Assembly: GCF_003148825.1 (NCBI RefSeq)
Contig: NZ_QGGZ01000001.1
Location: 806,001-870,000 of the forward strand
DNA from: Streptomyces sp. CG 926
Lineage (GTDB): Bacteria; Actinomycetota; Actinomycetes; Streptomycetales; Streptomycetaceae
Length of the DNA: 64,000 nucleotides
Direction: 5' to 3'
Shown here in pieces: positions 25,101 through 33,379 of the stretch (within the stretch, counting starts at the first letter, position 1; every line of letters starts with the position of its first letter). The notes under the pieces were generated by a model. It searched no databases, was not told the origin of the DNA, and saw nothing but the letters and a program-made list of their open reading frames with translations. Position numbers and translations under genes: made by a program.

Positions 25101-26645
25101 GTCCAGGCAGCGCTCGACCAGTTCGGCGATGTCGCCCGTCCGGCGCAGGAACGGGGCCAGCCGCGGGTCCTCGATCGCCTCCTCGCCCTGTCCGCGGATC
25201 AGGCAGCGGGCCGCGGCCGAGGCGTCGTCCGCACGGCCGTAGAGGTCGACGGCCTCCTCGTACCGCTCGTCCTGCTCGTGCAGCCGGGCCGCGCCGAGCA
25301 GGTCGCCACCGGCCTCGCGGGACGCGGCGCGGGCCGCCCGGCCCTCGGCCGAGTCCTCGCTCTTGAGGACGCGGTCGGCGTCGCCGTACCGCTCGGCCTT
25401 CCGGAAGAGGGCGTGCGCGCGGTAGAGATCGCCGGCGTCCTCGGCGAGCCCGGCGGCCTCCGCGGGCCGGCCGGCCGCCTCCTCGAACCGGCTCCACTCC
25501 AGGTACACGGCCGGGCGGTCGGCAGGGGTGGCCCGCCCCAGCAGATCACCCAGCCGGCGCCGCTCGACCGCGCCGACGGCCGCCCGCAGACCCTCCAGCT
25601 CGCCCGTCTCCTCGGCGATCCGCTCCGTCGGCCTCACGGCCCGTTCCAGGTGGCCGAGGATCTCCGAGACGAGCCCGAGGGCGCCGAGCCGGTCGCCCCG
25701 TTGCACCTGGTCGTCGATGTCCGGGTGGCAGACGGCGGCCAGGGCGGCCAGCCGGTCGGGCTCCTCCGCGGGGCAGGTCGCCAGCGCGGCCCGGCGATCG
25801 CCGAGTCGCTCGTGGCAGCGGCTCACCAGATCGTGCCGCCCGGCCTGCTCGCAGTGCGCGAGCGCCTCGGCGGGTCGGCCCGCGGCGAGGAGGAGTTCAC
25901 CGGCCCGCTCGTGGAAGTCCCGGGTCCGCTCGGACAGCCCTTCGGTGCGGGCCAGTTCCAGTCCGGCGAGGACGTCGTCGATGCGCTGCGAGGCCGCGCA
26001 GCACTCCAGCGCCTCGCGCTTGCGTACCGGGTTGTCCGCGAGTCGCGCGGCGTCGCCACCGCGGCCGAGGAAGAGCTTCACCGGGTACAGGTCCGGCACG
26101 AGGGGGTCGGCGAGGTGGTCGAAGAAGGCGCTCCACAGCGCGGCGTCCTGAGCGAGCGCGGCCCTCGCGGTGTACGCCCGTAAGGCGTGCGTCGTCGTGC
26201 CGAGGTCGAGGAGACCCGCGTCCTGGCGGCGCCGCAGCAAGGAGACGAGGCCGTCGGCGCTGTCCCGTTCGCCCGCCAGCACCGCCAGCCGGCCCCCGGC
26301 CGCACGCTCCAGCGCGAGGTCTCCGGCGCGGCCCGCCGCCTCGGCGATCACGCCGAGGACGGTACGGTCGCCGCGCCCGACGGCTTCGTGCAGCGCCGCC
26401 TTCCGCTCCGGCCCCAACGCGGCCGCGTACCCCTCGGCGGGCAGTCGGCGGCCCGGCCGCTCCAGCAGCTCGACCGCCAGCGCCGGGTCGTGGTCGAGCG
26501 CCTCCACGAGGGCCCGGCCGAAGGCTTCGGCAGCCTGGTCCAGGTCTCTTCCGGTCAGCTGCGCGGGCCGGAAGGACTGGTCCACCACCTTGAGCGCCTT
26601 GCGCAGGCTGCGGGGTCTGCCGTCCGAGGACCTGTTGCGCCACAC
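22149..26645 (-). CDS. Giant solenoid - Hsp70 - trypsin-like pseudoprotease fusion
   Basis: 1498 residues, about 2.4 times a normal DnaK; GTG start with GGGGGATGACGACAG upstream. Residues 1-580 are an alpha-helical repeat (TPR/solenoid-like) region. From about 585, VWGLDLGTHSCVAALYD, then VTIPAYFRNNAKHATR, then VVDLGAGTLDVSAM and VLVGGPMLSPLI define the Hsp70 nucleotide-binding domain. A beta substrate-binding part and helical lid run to about 1100, followed by more helices. Residues about 1310-1490 have a chymotrypsin-like layout (DRHVLTS; PADAAGGPLFNELGEVIGT), but the nucleophile position of the usual GxSGGPL is Ala, so the protease is probably dead. No signal peptide. A stress sensor or chaperone-based switch with its kinase is inferred. 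Confidence 0.88.
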   Translation of the reverse strand: MWRNRSSDGRPRSLRKALKVVDQSFRPAQLTGRDLDQAAEAFGRALVEALDHDPALAVELLERPGRRLPAEGYAAALGPERKAALHEAVGRGDRTVLGVIAEAAGRAGDLALERAAGGRLAVLAGERDSADGLVSLLRRRQDAGLLDLGTTTHALRAYTARAALAQDAALWSAFFDHLADPLVPDLYPVKLFLGRGGDAARLADNPVRKREALECCAASQRIDDVLAGLELARTEGLSERTRDFHERAGELLLAAGRPAEALAHCEQAGRHDLVSRCHERLGDRRAALATCPAEEPDRLAALAAVCHPDIDDQVQRGDRLGALGLVSEILGHLERAVRPTERIAEETGELEGLRAAVGAVERRRLGDLLGRATPADRPAVYLEWSRFEEAAGRPAEAAGLAEDAGDLYRAHALFRKAERYGDADRVLKSEDSAEGRAARAASREAGGDLLGAARLHEQDERYEEAVDLYGRADDASAAARCLIRGQGEEAIEDPRLAPFLRRTGDIAELVERCLDALERRGRASAAAGILTSLVEQDDAAVPELQRERVSRALQAIGAVGRTEFEERAAAWARQARADTHARFADVWGLDLGTHSCVAALYDTDSGRPVICPDGVNTQFASTLTVTESGEEIVGLSGDQILAPWVVGHISASKRRMGDGMAYTVLDRSYRPEEVAARLIAHARTLVEKHLAAQVRERLGELARTELGQVRDEWLDWAAEHHDLTLEREEVIVTIPAYFRNNAKHATRSACDIAGVKVRRLIHEPTAACLAAAAQRRLSGEVTVVDLGAGTLDVSAMEVQGNRYQVRNILGDNEYGGYDFDRIVADELARRLRARGLDVPATGRARRRLELAAEHLKIALSSQPEAEYILNAYLGQPEVRLELTRDELATLLADSLGTLRAVCERMTQERGLLPDHLVLVGGPMLSPLISKAVEEVFEADRTVLSDPRTAVAYGAALEGAVLSGHLTGFDLHDATPFDLGIAVAEADGAEGFSILIPRNTRIPNKASKTYTTTRDLQSEVLIRVYIGRIEPRSLVGVLRLTGIPPLARGVPQIEVTFGFDKSCVLTVTARDTVTGNSSSAEFTETTLLAPGEIETMSRRHTVQRELEELGRTLGRLVEEAAELGDCEPLCREFRERLSAHRPARRALDPTTQGLLAEMYGPQSAELESELLSLRAPLRDLLANARNHLAQPLLAERTAAGDHLARQLAVHLAAMRQGMARLTRWNGVLAALAAVDSDPLTRFRALHAAGDHGRALQALEELAEPLTDPEDLRRRLHCLAGAGDVEGYRRTLLADAARLGAVVLDPANPGDSTEFTASARAALVRVADGSGQEGDGFLISDRHVLTSRRWTAQDPEAMTVRLVEGERAVRRVFLADSSSIATAVLLLAEPVRAAPLRLGFPRLVHIGDLVWAAEPDALAPGTVEKFEVFPEQRLQLFKIDLTLPADAAGGPLFNELGEVIGTLALRAESDGVFAVSTDSLAPLLVSAGFGLTGAAGGDGR

Positions 26646-26859
26646 CTGTCGTCATCCCCCTGCGATCACAAGGCCGGACCCTGATCTCCCATGCTAACGA
26701 CCCGAAGGGCCGCGGGAGATGGGACTGCGCGACTGCTCCTGACCGCCGGGGGACGCGGGGCCCGGTTCGCGGAGCAATGGCCCCACAGGCCGGAACCATC
26801 CCTTGCGTACCGCGAGTAACGGCCTTTAGGGTCGGCGGACTTGAGGAAGGGGAGGCACC

Positions 26860-26982
26860 GTGGAAAGCGACAGGGCACCGGAGGACGACACCCGGACCAA
26901 GCCGGAGATCAAGAAGGTGGCCGTTCGCGACGAGGCCAGGAAGCGCGACCGGCTCACCATCGACAAGCGACCGTCGTCCTGA
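26860..26982 (+). CDS. 40-residue ORF, candidate RiPP precursor peptide
   Basis: GTG at 26860 follows an excellent ribosome site (AAGGGGAGGCACC) and runs to TGA at 26980-26982. The product is very polar: 12 Arg/Lys and 10 Asp/Glu in 40 residues, with no Cys, Trp, Tyr, Phe or Gly. The C-terminal half includes KKVAVRDEARKRDRLTIDKR. It lies 115 bp upstream of a radical-SAM enzyme of a family that modifies ribosomal peptides, on the same strand, with no other gene between. It is thus the best precursor candidate, probably with an acidic leader (residues 1-16) and a basic core. This assignment is inference; a small regulator is possible. Confidence 0.65.
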   Translation: MESDRAPEDDTRTKPEIKKVAVRDEARKRDRLTIDKRPSS

Positions 26983-27097
26983 CCGGGCGGGAATCGGCGC
27001 CCGGCGTGGCACTGCGGACACCGGGCGCCGAGACCCCGTGCCGGGCCGTCGATCGGCCGGCGCGGCGGACGGAGCACGGCCGGACGGGGAGGGCCGC

Positions 27098-28987
27098 ATG
27101 CGCGTCCATCTGGTGACCATGCCCTGGCAGCCGCTCGACCTGCCCTCGCTCCAGATCGGCCTGCTGCACTCCCTGCTCACCCGCACCCGGCCCTCGGACG
27201 AGATCCACGAGTTCCACGGTTCCTTGCGCTGGGCGCAATTCCTGCTGGAGCGGACGGACGGACTGCTGCGCCCGGCCGACCACGCCGAGGTGGGCAGCGA
27301 CTCGATCTTCGACGGGCTCGGCGACTGGGTCTTCTCGGGCGTGCTCTACGCGGACCCCGACTGGGGCGTCGCACGGCTGCGCGCCTACGCGGAGCGGCGC
27401 GGGATCCCGGTGGACAAGGCACATGCCATGCGGGTCCACGCGGCGGATTTCATCAACCGCAGCGCCGCGGAGATCCTCGAGGAGGACCCGGACGTCGTCG
27501 GGTTCACCAGTACCTTCATGCAGAACGTGTCCTCGCTGGCGCTCGCCGCCGAGCTCAAGCGCCGCCGTCCCTCCCTCACCGTGGTCTTCGGCGGCAGCAA
27601 CTGCGACGGGCCGATGGGCCACGCCCTGCACCGCAACCATCCCTTCGTCGACCATGTGGTGCGCGGGGAAGGGGAGTACGCGTTCCCCGCCCTGCTGGCC
27701 CATCTGGACGCCGGGACCCCGCCCGTCGACGTACCGGGCCTGTGCTGGTGGGACGGCGGGTCCTCGCGGGCCAACGAGGAGAGCCGCCGCACGGTGGCGC
27801 CGCGTGACATCGGCTCGCCGGACTACGACATCTGGCAGGCGGAGCTCGACGCCTCCCCGGTGGCCGAGTACGTCCGTCCGAAACTGGTCGTGGAAGGCGC
27901 CCGCGGCTGCTGGTGGGGCGAGAAGCACCATTGCACGTTCTGCGGTCTCAACGGCTCCGCGATGGCGTTCCGCGCCAAGCCCGGTGAGCAGTTGTGGGCC
28001 GAGGTCGACCGGCTGGTCCGACGGCACCGGATCCTCGACATCGTCACGGTCGACAACATCATCGACATGGCGTACTTCACGGACTTCCTGCCGCTGGCCG
28101 CCGACAGCGGCTGGGACCTCCTGATGCACTACGAGGTCAAGTCCAACCTCACCACGGATCAGTTGGCGCTCCTGGCCCGCTCGGGAGCGGTCCACATCCA
28201 ACCGGGGATCGAGAGTCTCGGTAACCGCGTCCTCGACCTCATGGACAAGGGCGTCACCGGCTCCCGCAACGTCCGCACGCTCCGCGAGTGCGCCGACCGG
28301 TCGCTCACCTGCACGTGGAACTACCTGTACGGGTTCCCGGGCGAGACGGCGGACGACTACGACCCGGTCGTCGACCAGCTCCCGGCGCTCGTCCATCTGC
28401 AGCCACCGGGAGGCGCGTTCCGCATCCAGCTGGAGCGGTTCAGCCCGCACTTCGCCGATCCCGCCCTCGGCTTCGCCGAGCGCTCCCCCGCCGAGATGTA
28501 CGACCATGTGTACGACCTGCCGGAGGAGGAACTGGCCGATCTGGTGTACCTCTTCGACACCCCGCCCCGCGGGATCGGTGGCGAGACGGAGCAGCGGCTG
28601 GCACGGGCCGTCGAGGCCTGGCGGGCCGGGCACGCCGGTTCGACGCTGCTGATGGAATCCGGCGCGGACGGCGACCTGCTGGTGCACGACCGGCGGCACG
28701 GATGGCCGAAGCGGACGCATCGGCGCAGCGGCTGGGAGGCCGCCGCGTTCCGGCACCTGGAACACGGCCGCTCCGGGCCCGCCCTGCACCGGCTCCTCAC
28801 CGAGGAGGGACACACGCCCACCCCGGAACGGCTCACGCGGTGGCTCGGCGAGCAGGTGTCCCTGGGCCTGCTGTTCTTCGACCGCCGGTCGTACGTGTCG
28901 CTGCCGCTGCGGAACGCCCCGGTCCGCGCGGCCGCCGTCACGGACGATGCCGGGGCCGGGGTCGACATCGAGGTGGTGGCCCGATGA
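27098..28987 (+). CDS. RiPP-maturation B12 radical-SAM C-methyltransferase
   Basis: 629 residues, ATG preceded by GGGGAGGGCCGC. The N-terminal half has a cobalamin-binding-like domain (EEDPDVVGFTSTF; VVFGGSNCDGPMG). The iron-sulfur motif is C271-x7-C279-x2-C282 in GARGCWWGEKHHCTFCG, the unusual spacing and Trp pair that I recognise from the ribosomal-peptide maturation radical-SAM protein 1 family. IQPGIESLG and NYLYGFPGE are further radical-SAM barrel strands. A winged C-terminal region follows from about 480. Known members C-methylate unactivated carbons in RiPPs or are linked to them. The next gene overlaps by 4 bp. The substrate is inferred to be the 40-residue peptide upstream. Confidence 0.9.
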   Translation: MRVHLVTMPWQPLDLPSLQIGLLHSLLTRTRPSDEIHEFHGSLRWAQFLLERTDGLLRPADHAEVGSDSIFDGLGDWVFSGVLYADPDWGVARLRAYAERRGIPVDKAHAMRVHAADFINRSAAEILEEDPDVVGFTSTFMQNVSSLALAAELKRRRPSLTVVFGGSNCDGPMGHALHRNHPFVDHVVRGEGEYAFPALLAHLDAGTPPVDVPGLCWWDGGSSRANEESRRTVAPRDIGSPDYDIWQAELDASPVAEYVRPKLVVEGARGCWWGEKHHCTFCGLNGSAMAFRAKPGEQLWAEVDRLVRRHRILDIVTVDNIIDMAYFTDFLPLAADSGWDLLMHYEVKSNLTTDQLALLARSGAVHIQPGIESLGNRVLDLMDKGVTGSRNVRTLRECADRSLTCTWNYLYGFPGETADDYDPVVDQLPALVHLQPPGGAFRIQLERFSPHFADPALGFAERSPAEMYDHVYDLPEEELADLVYLFDTPPRGIGGETEQRLARAVEAWRAGHAGSTLLMESGADGDLLVHDRRHGWPKRTHRRSGWEAAAFRHLEHGRSGPALHRLLTEEGHTPTPERLTRWLGEQVSLGLLFFDRRSYVSLPLRNAPVRAAAVTDDAGAGVDIEVVAR

Positions 28988-29529
28988 CCGGCGGGCAGGT
29001 GGTGGTGGACGAACCGCTGCCGTTGGGCACCGGCGGGCGCGGCGCGGCGGACGCCGTGCGCTTCCTGCGCGAATGTCAGAGTCGGGCGCTCACGGTGCGC
29101 TGGGTCCCGGACCGCGACGCCCTGCCCTTCGACACCGGGCTGCTGCACCACCTCCCGCCACCGGCGCCCCGGCCCGCCTCCCCGGGCGGGTCCGGTGCGT
29201 CCGGTGGCTCCGGTGCGTCCGACGAGGCGGCCGTGTGGCGGTCACGGTACGCGTACGGCCTGTTCTACCACCGCCGCGGGCCGGATTTCGTGACGGTCAT
29301 GGACCGCCGCGACCCCTCGGCCGCGGCCCGGTTCACCCTCGACCGGCCGGCAGTGCTCGACGCCTTCCTCGCCGTGCAGGAACCCACGGCCCTCGACGCG
29401 CTCGACGCCACACACCGCGAGGCCGTGGCCCTGCTGGCGGACGAACGGCTCGTCCTGGTCACACGGGGGTGGGTGGTCGCGCTGCCGCCCCGTCTGCGGC
29501 GCTGGCCCGTCCCCTGCACGAGCGTCTGA
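28984..29529 (+). CDS. DUF5825-like partner of the radical-SAM enzyme
   Basis: 181 residues, ATGA overlap with the radical-SAM gene. Features: ADAVRFLRECQSRALTVRW near residue 20, a Gly/Ser/Pro linker at about 58-80, then RYAYGLFYHRRGPDFVTVMD and, at the end, TRGWVVALPPRLRRWP. I recognise this as the small protein that accompanies RiPP radical-SAM C-methyltransferases in actinomycetes (DUF5825). Its function is not established. By size and coupling it could bind or present the precursor peptide to the enzyme, but it lacks an obvious wHTH recognition element. Confidence 0.75.
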   Translation: MTGGQVVVDEPLPLGTGGRGAADAVRFLRECQSRALTVRWVPDRDALPFDTGLLHHLPPPAPRPASPGGSGASGGSGASDEAAVWRSRYAYGLFYHRRGPDFVTVMDRRDPSAAARFTLDRPAVLDAFLAVQEPTALDALDATHREAVALLADERLVLVTRGWVVALPPRLRRWPVPCTSV

Positions 29530-29532
29530 CCT

Positions 29533-30822
29533 GTGACCTCGTCACCGACCCGATCCCCGGCCACGACCGACGGCGGCGGCGGCTCACCATGGGGCGCGCT
29601 GCGACGACACCGCCCGTTCCTGCTGCTCTGCGGCGAACAGGCGGCCAGTTCGGTCGGACGGCAGATCACCGCGCTGGCGCTGGCGCTGCTCGCCGTGACC
29701 CGGCTGGACGCGGGCCCGTTCGGGGCGTCGGCGCTGCTGGCCCTGACGTATCTGCCCGGCGCCGTGCTCAGCCCCCTCGCCGGTGTGCTCGCCGACCGGG
29801 CCCGGCTGCGCACCCTCGCCGTCACGCTCACCTCGCTGCAGGTGGTGGTCGTCGCCTCGGTGCCGCTCGCCGGGGCACTCGGGCGCCTCGGTCTGCCGCA
29901 CCTGTACGTGGTGGCCGGCCTGTCGGGCGCGCTGACCTGGACCCTCTCGGTGGCGCTGCAGGCCGCGCTGCCCCGAGTGGTCGGGCCCGAACAGCTCCTG
30001 ACCGGCAACTCGGCCCTGACCGGCGCCCGGACGACGGGGATGATCGGCGGCCCCGCCCTGGGCGGTGTCCTCGTCGGTCTCGTCGGGGCGCCCTCCGCCC
30101 TGCTGGCCGGCAGCGCCGCCTACGCTGTCGAGGCCGTGCTGCTGTTCGCCCTGCCCGCGTCGCTGAACAGGCCGGCGGAGCCCACCGGACGTCAGGGCCC
30201 CCGACTCGCCGCGCTCCGCGAGGGGCTGGCGGTGGTCCGGGCGGAACCGGTACTGCGTCGACAGGTGCTCGCCGGCGCCGGGTTCAACCTCGGCAGCGGA
30301 GCCGCGGATGCGCTCTTCGTCGTCTATGCGAATCGTGAACTCGCCCTACCCGCGTGGCAGTTGGGGGCGGTGTACGCCGCGTTCAGCGTGGCCACCGTGG
30401 TCGGGGTTCTGCTCGCGGGCCGCTTCGCGACGTCCGTCGAGCTGTACCGGGCCACCCGGATCTGCGCGGTGGTGGCGGCCCTCGCGATCTTCTTCGTCCC
30501 GGCGGCGTCGCTGGGCCTCGCCTTCCCCGCGTTGCTCACGTACCAACTGGTCTTCGGCATGGCGGCGACCGTGTGGGCGATCTCGATGACGACCACCCAG
30601 CAACTGATCGCCCCGCGGCACCTCCAGGGCCGCGTCGCCGGCTTCGCCCAGGCGGCGCTGCTGACCACCGTCCCGGTCGGGGCCCTGTCCGCGGGCGCGC
30701 TCGCGGCCTGGCTGGGGAACGTCCCGGTGCTGACCGGCGCCGCGACGGCGGCGCTCCTGGCCGCGTGCTGCTTCTGGCTGCCGCACCGCACCGACACCGC
30801 TCCGGCGCCGCCCGCTCCGTGA
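29533..30822 (+). CDS. MFS transporter, probable exporter of the RiPP
   Basis: 429 residues with about 12 hydrophobic segments; GTG start 3 bp after the preceding stop. Motif-A-like sequence GVLADRARLRTLAVT lies between helices 2 and 3, as in major facilitator drug exporters of the enterobactin-exporter-like type. The gene ends 3 bp before a strong 15-bp hairpin. It closes the radical-SAM operon, so it probably exports the mature product or gives self-protection. Confidence 0.88.
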   Translation: MTSSPTRSPATTDGGGGSPWGALRRHRPFLLLCGEQAASSVGRQITALALALLAVTRLDAGPFGASALLALTYLPGAVLSPLAGVLADRARLRTLAVTLTSLQVVVVASVPLAGALGRLGLPHLYVVAGLSGALTWTLSVALQAALPRVVGPEQLLTGNSALTGARTTGMIGGPALGGVLVGLVGAPSALLAGSAAYAVEAVLLFALPASLNRPAEPTGRQGPRLAALREGLAVVRAEPVLRRQVLAGAGFNLGSGAADALFVVYANRELALPAWQLGAVYAAFSVATVVGVLLAGRFATSVELYRATRICAVVAALAIFFVPAASLGLAFPALLTYQLVFGMAATVWAISMTTTQQLIAPRHLQGRVAGFAQAALLTTVPVGALSAGALAAWLGNVPVLTGAATAALLAACCFWLPHRTDTAPAPPAP

Positions 30823-30825
30823 CAT

Positions 30826-30860
30826 CGGTTCCCTACGGGATCCACTCCCGTAGGGAACCG
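30826..30860. terminator. Perfect 15-bp hairpin between convergent genes
   Basis: CGGTTCCCTACGGGA (30826-30840), loop TCCAC, then its exact reverse complement (30846-30860). It lies between the MFS stop and the msrB stop, so it can end transcription in both directions. There is no T-run, as is common in high-GC bacteria. Confidence 0.85.
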
Positions 30861-30867
30861 CAGGCGC

Positions 30868-31281
30868 TCAGCTCTCCTGGCTGCCCGGAGTCAGCCGCAG
30901 CGAGATCGAGTTGATGCAGTAACGCTGGTCCGTGGGGGTCGGGTAGCCCTCGCCCTCGAAGACGTGGCCCAGGTGGGAGCCGCACTTCGCACAGCGGACC
31001 TCCGTGCGGACCATCCCGTGCGAGGTGTCCGCGATCAGCTCGACCGCGTCGGTGTCCTTCGGGTCGAAGAAGGACGGCCAGCCGCAGTGCGACTCGAACT
31101 TCTCCGACGAGCGGAACAGCTCGGACCCGCAGCCGCGGCAGGAGTAGACACCCTCGGTCTTGGTGTCGGTGTATTCACCGCGGAAGGCCGGCTCGGTGCC
31201 CGCCAAGCGCAGTACCTGGTACTCGGACGGGGTCAGCTCCGCCTGCCACTGCTCGTCCGTCTTCTCGACCTCGTAGGACAT
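30868..31281 (-). CDS. msrB: Peptide-methionine (R)-S-oxide reductase MsrB
   Basis: 137 residues. Two zinc CxxC motifs (CRGCG near 48 and CAKCG near 98), the GWPSFF motif, RTEVRCAKCGSHLGHVF, and the catalytic Cys in RYCINSISLRL near the end form the complete MsrB signature. It repairs methionine R-sulfoxide in the cytoplasm using thioredoxin. It lies 23 bp downstream of murC and is probably co-transcribed. Confidence 0.97.
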   Translation of the reverse strand: MSYEVEKTDEQWQAELTPSEYQVLRLAGTEPAFRGEYTDTKTEGVYSCRGCGSELFRSSEKFESHCGWPSFFDPKDTDAVELIADTSHGMVRTEVRCAKCGSHLGHVFEGEGYPTPTDQRYCINSISLRLTPGSQES

Positions 31282-31304
31282 GACTCTCCCGCTCCCTCGT
31301 ACCT

Positions 31305-32702
31305 TCAGCTCGACAGCCGGGCGAGGATGGCCGGACCGAGGTCCGTGACGTCGCCCGCGCCCATGGTGAGAACGAGATCACCGGGCTTGGCCATTCCCGC
31401 GATGGCGTCGGCGACGGCCGTCTTGTCGTGTTCGGCGGTGACGTCGGCGCCCGCCGCCCGGGCGGCCGCGATGATCACCTCGCTGGTGACGCCGGGGATC
31501 GGGTCCTCGCGGGCCGGGTAGATGTCCAGGACCAGGGAGGCGTCGGCGAGGGCCAGGGACCGGCCCATCTCCTTGCCGAGCTCCTGGGTGCGGGAGAAGA
31601 GGTGCGGCTGGAAGACGACCAGGATCCGGGAGTCGCCGGCGGCGCCGCGGATGGCCTCCAGGTCGGCGGTCATCTCGGTGGGGTGGTGCGCGTAGGAGTC
31701 GATCACCTGGACGCCGGCGGCCTCGCCCTTGAGCTGGAGGCGGCGCTTGACGCCGGTGTACTTGCCGAGCGCGCTCGCCAGGTTGTGCGCCGGGATGCCG
31801 AGCGCCACGCCCGCGGCGAGGGCCGCGACGGCGTTGTGGGCGTAGTGGCGGCCGGGGACCGAGACGGTGAAGGTGAGCATCCGGCCGTCCAGGATCACGG
31901 TGACCTCGCTGGTCAGGCCGCGCGGGGTGATCTTGGTGATGCGGACGTCGGCGCCCTCCTCCTCGCCGTAGGTGACGACGGTGAGGCCCTCCCGGCCCGC
32001 GACGCGGCGGGCGATCTCGGCCGCGCCCTCCTGACCGTGGGCGACGACCAGGGTGCCGCCGGGCACGACCTTGCCGACGAAGGTCTCGAAGGACTCGTAG
32101 ATTTCCTCGATGGAGGCGTAGTTCGCGTGGTGGTCGAGCTCCGCGTTGAGGATGATCGCGACCTGCGGGGTGTACTTGTGGAAGGTGCGGTCGCTTTCGT
32201 CCGCCTCGGCGACGAAGATGTCGCCCTCGCCGTGGTGCGCGTTGGAGCCGGGGGCGTCCAGGTCGCCGCCGATGGCGTACGAGGGGTCCAGGCCCAGGGC
32301 CGAGAGGGACACGGCCAGCATCGAGGTGGTGGTGGTCTTGCCGTGCGTGCCGGCGACGGCGATCGGCCGCAGCCCGTCCATCAGGGCGGCCAGCGCGTCC
32401 GAGCGGTGCACGACGGGGACGCCCAGCTCGGCGGCGCGGGCCAGCTCCGGGTTGTCGGCGCGGATCGCGCTGGAGACGACCACGCAGGTGGAATCGGCGG
32501 CGAGGTTGTCGGCCGCGTGTCCGCCGTGGACCGTGACGCCGTGGGCGCGCAGCGCCTCGGCGGTCTCGGAGTCACCGCGGCTGTCGCTGCCGGCCACCTT
32601 CCCTCCGCGCTGGGCCAGGATCTTCGCGATGCCGGACATGCCGGCGCCGCCGATGCCGATGAAGTGGGGCCGTTCCATGGCGGTCGGCAGGCCGGGCTTC
32701 AT
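31305..32702 (-). CDS. murC: UDP-N-acetylmuramate--L-alanine ligase MurC
   Basis: 465 residues. The N-terminal Rossmann motif is HFIGIGGAGMSGIAKIL and the ATP-binding Mur-ligase P-loop is VAGTHGKTTTTSMLA. EADESDRTFHKYTP and DSYAHHPTEM are further invariant Mur-ligase segments. It adds L-Ala to UDP-MurNAc in the cytoplasm, the first step of the peptidoglycan stem peptide. Starts at 32702 (MKPGLPTAM, GGAG upstream) or 32678 are possible. It lies outside the division-cell-wall cluster, beside msrB, as in other streptomycetes. Confidence 0.97.
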   Translation of the reverse strand: MKPGLPTAMERPHFIGIGGAGMSGIAKILAQRGGKVAGSDSRGDSETAEALRAHGVTVHGGHAADNLAADSTCVVVSSAIRADNPELARAAELGVPVVHRSDALAALMDGLRPIAVAGTHGKTTTTSMLAVSLSALGLDPSYAIGGDLDAPGSNAHHGEGDIFVAEADESDRTFHKYTPQVAIILNAELDHHANYASIEEIYESFETFVGKVVPGGTLVVAHGQEGAAEIARRVAGREGLTVVTYGEEEGADVRITKITPRGLTSEVTVILDGRMLTFTVSVPGRHYAHNAVAALAAGVALGIPAHNLASALGKYTGVKRRLQLKGEAAGVQVIDSYAHHPTEMTADLEAIRGAAGDSRILVVFQPHLFSRTQELGKEMGRSLALADASLVLDIYPAREDPIPGVTSEVIIAAARAAGADVTAEHDKTAVADAIAGMAKPGDLVLTMGAGDVTDLGPAILARLSS

Positions 32703-32763
32703 TCAGGTCGCTCCAGGATCGTGTTTCTTGCGGGTGCGCGTGAGGCTCTGACTGGCCCCAAGC

Positions 32764-33231
32764 CTATTCGTTGTGGGCGAAGAGCTTGAGCACGGGAACG
32801 CCGACCTTGTGGCGGGCCCGCGAGGCCCAGTCCCGGTGGAAGAACTCCTCCACGAAGTGCGGGGCGGTCAGGACGATCACCTCGTCGGCGCCGTGCTCCT
32901 CCACGACGGACTTCAGTCTGTCGAGCGGGTGGTCCTCGACGAGCTGGCCGACGGCCTTGGCTCCCTTGGCGCGCAGCGCGTTCAGGGAGTGCGCGAGGGC
33001 GTGCGCGGCGGGGCCGAGGGCGGCCTCGCCCTCGGGCTCGTCACCCTCACGGATGGCCTCCGGAAGCTCACCGAGCGCTACGTCGTCGATGGCGCGCAGC
33101 AGTCGGTCCTGGTCGCCCCGGGGTTGCATGAGGACGATGAAGGAGACCGCGTCGTCCCCGTGCAGGGTGGTGACGAAGTCCACGTCCACCGCGGTCAGCG
33201 GCTGCTCGATCATCAATACGCTCGTGAACAC
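32764..33231 (-). CDS. Conserved hypothetical protein (alpha/beta, about 155 residues)
   Basis: GTG at 33231 follows AAGGAGAGGGCGTCC; an ATG six codons upstream lies inside that ribosome site. The protein begins FTSVLMIEQPLTAVDVDFV and ends KVGVPVLKLFAHNE. Alternating strands and helices (ADEVIVLTAPHFVEEFFHR) suggest a small Rossmann-like or universal-stress-like fold, but I see no binding motif. It is directly upstream of murC on the same strand (61 bp gap). Function unknown. Confidence 0.75.
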   Translation of the reverse strand: MFTSVLMIEQPLTAVDVDFVTTLHGDDAVSFIVLMQPRGDQDRLLRAIDDVALGELPEAIREGDEPEGEAALGPAAHALAHSLNALRAKGAKAVGQLVEDHPLDRLKSVVEEHGADEVIVLTAPHFVEEFFHRDWASRARHKVGVPVLKLFAHNE

Positions 33232-33379
33232 GGACGCCCTCTCCTTCATGGGCCGAGGCCGGCCGGCCGACCCCTGCGGAAACCATCCTGCCCCGCTGTC
33301 GCACGGGGCCCTGCGCAGACATACCTGCCCAGTTATGTGCCCGGCGGAAGCAAAGCGGAACGTCAAATTCCGCGCCTTG

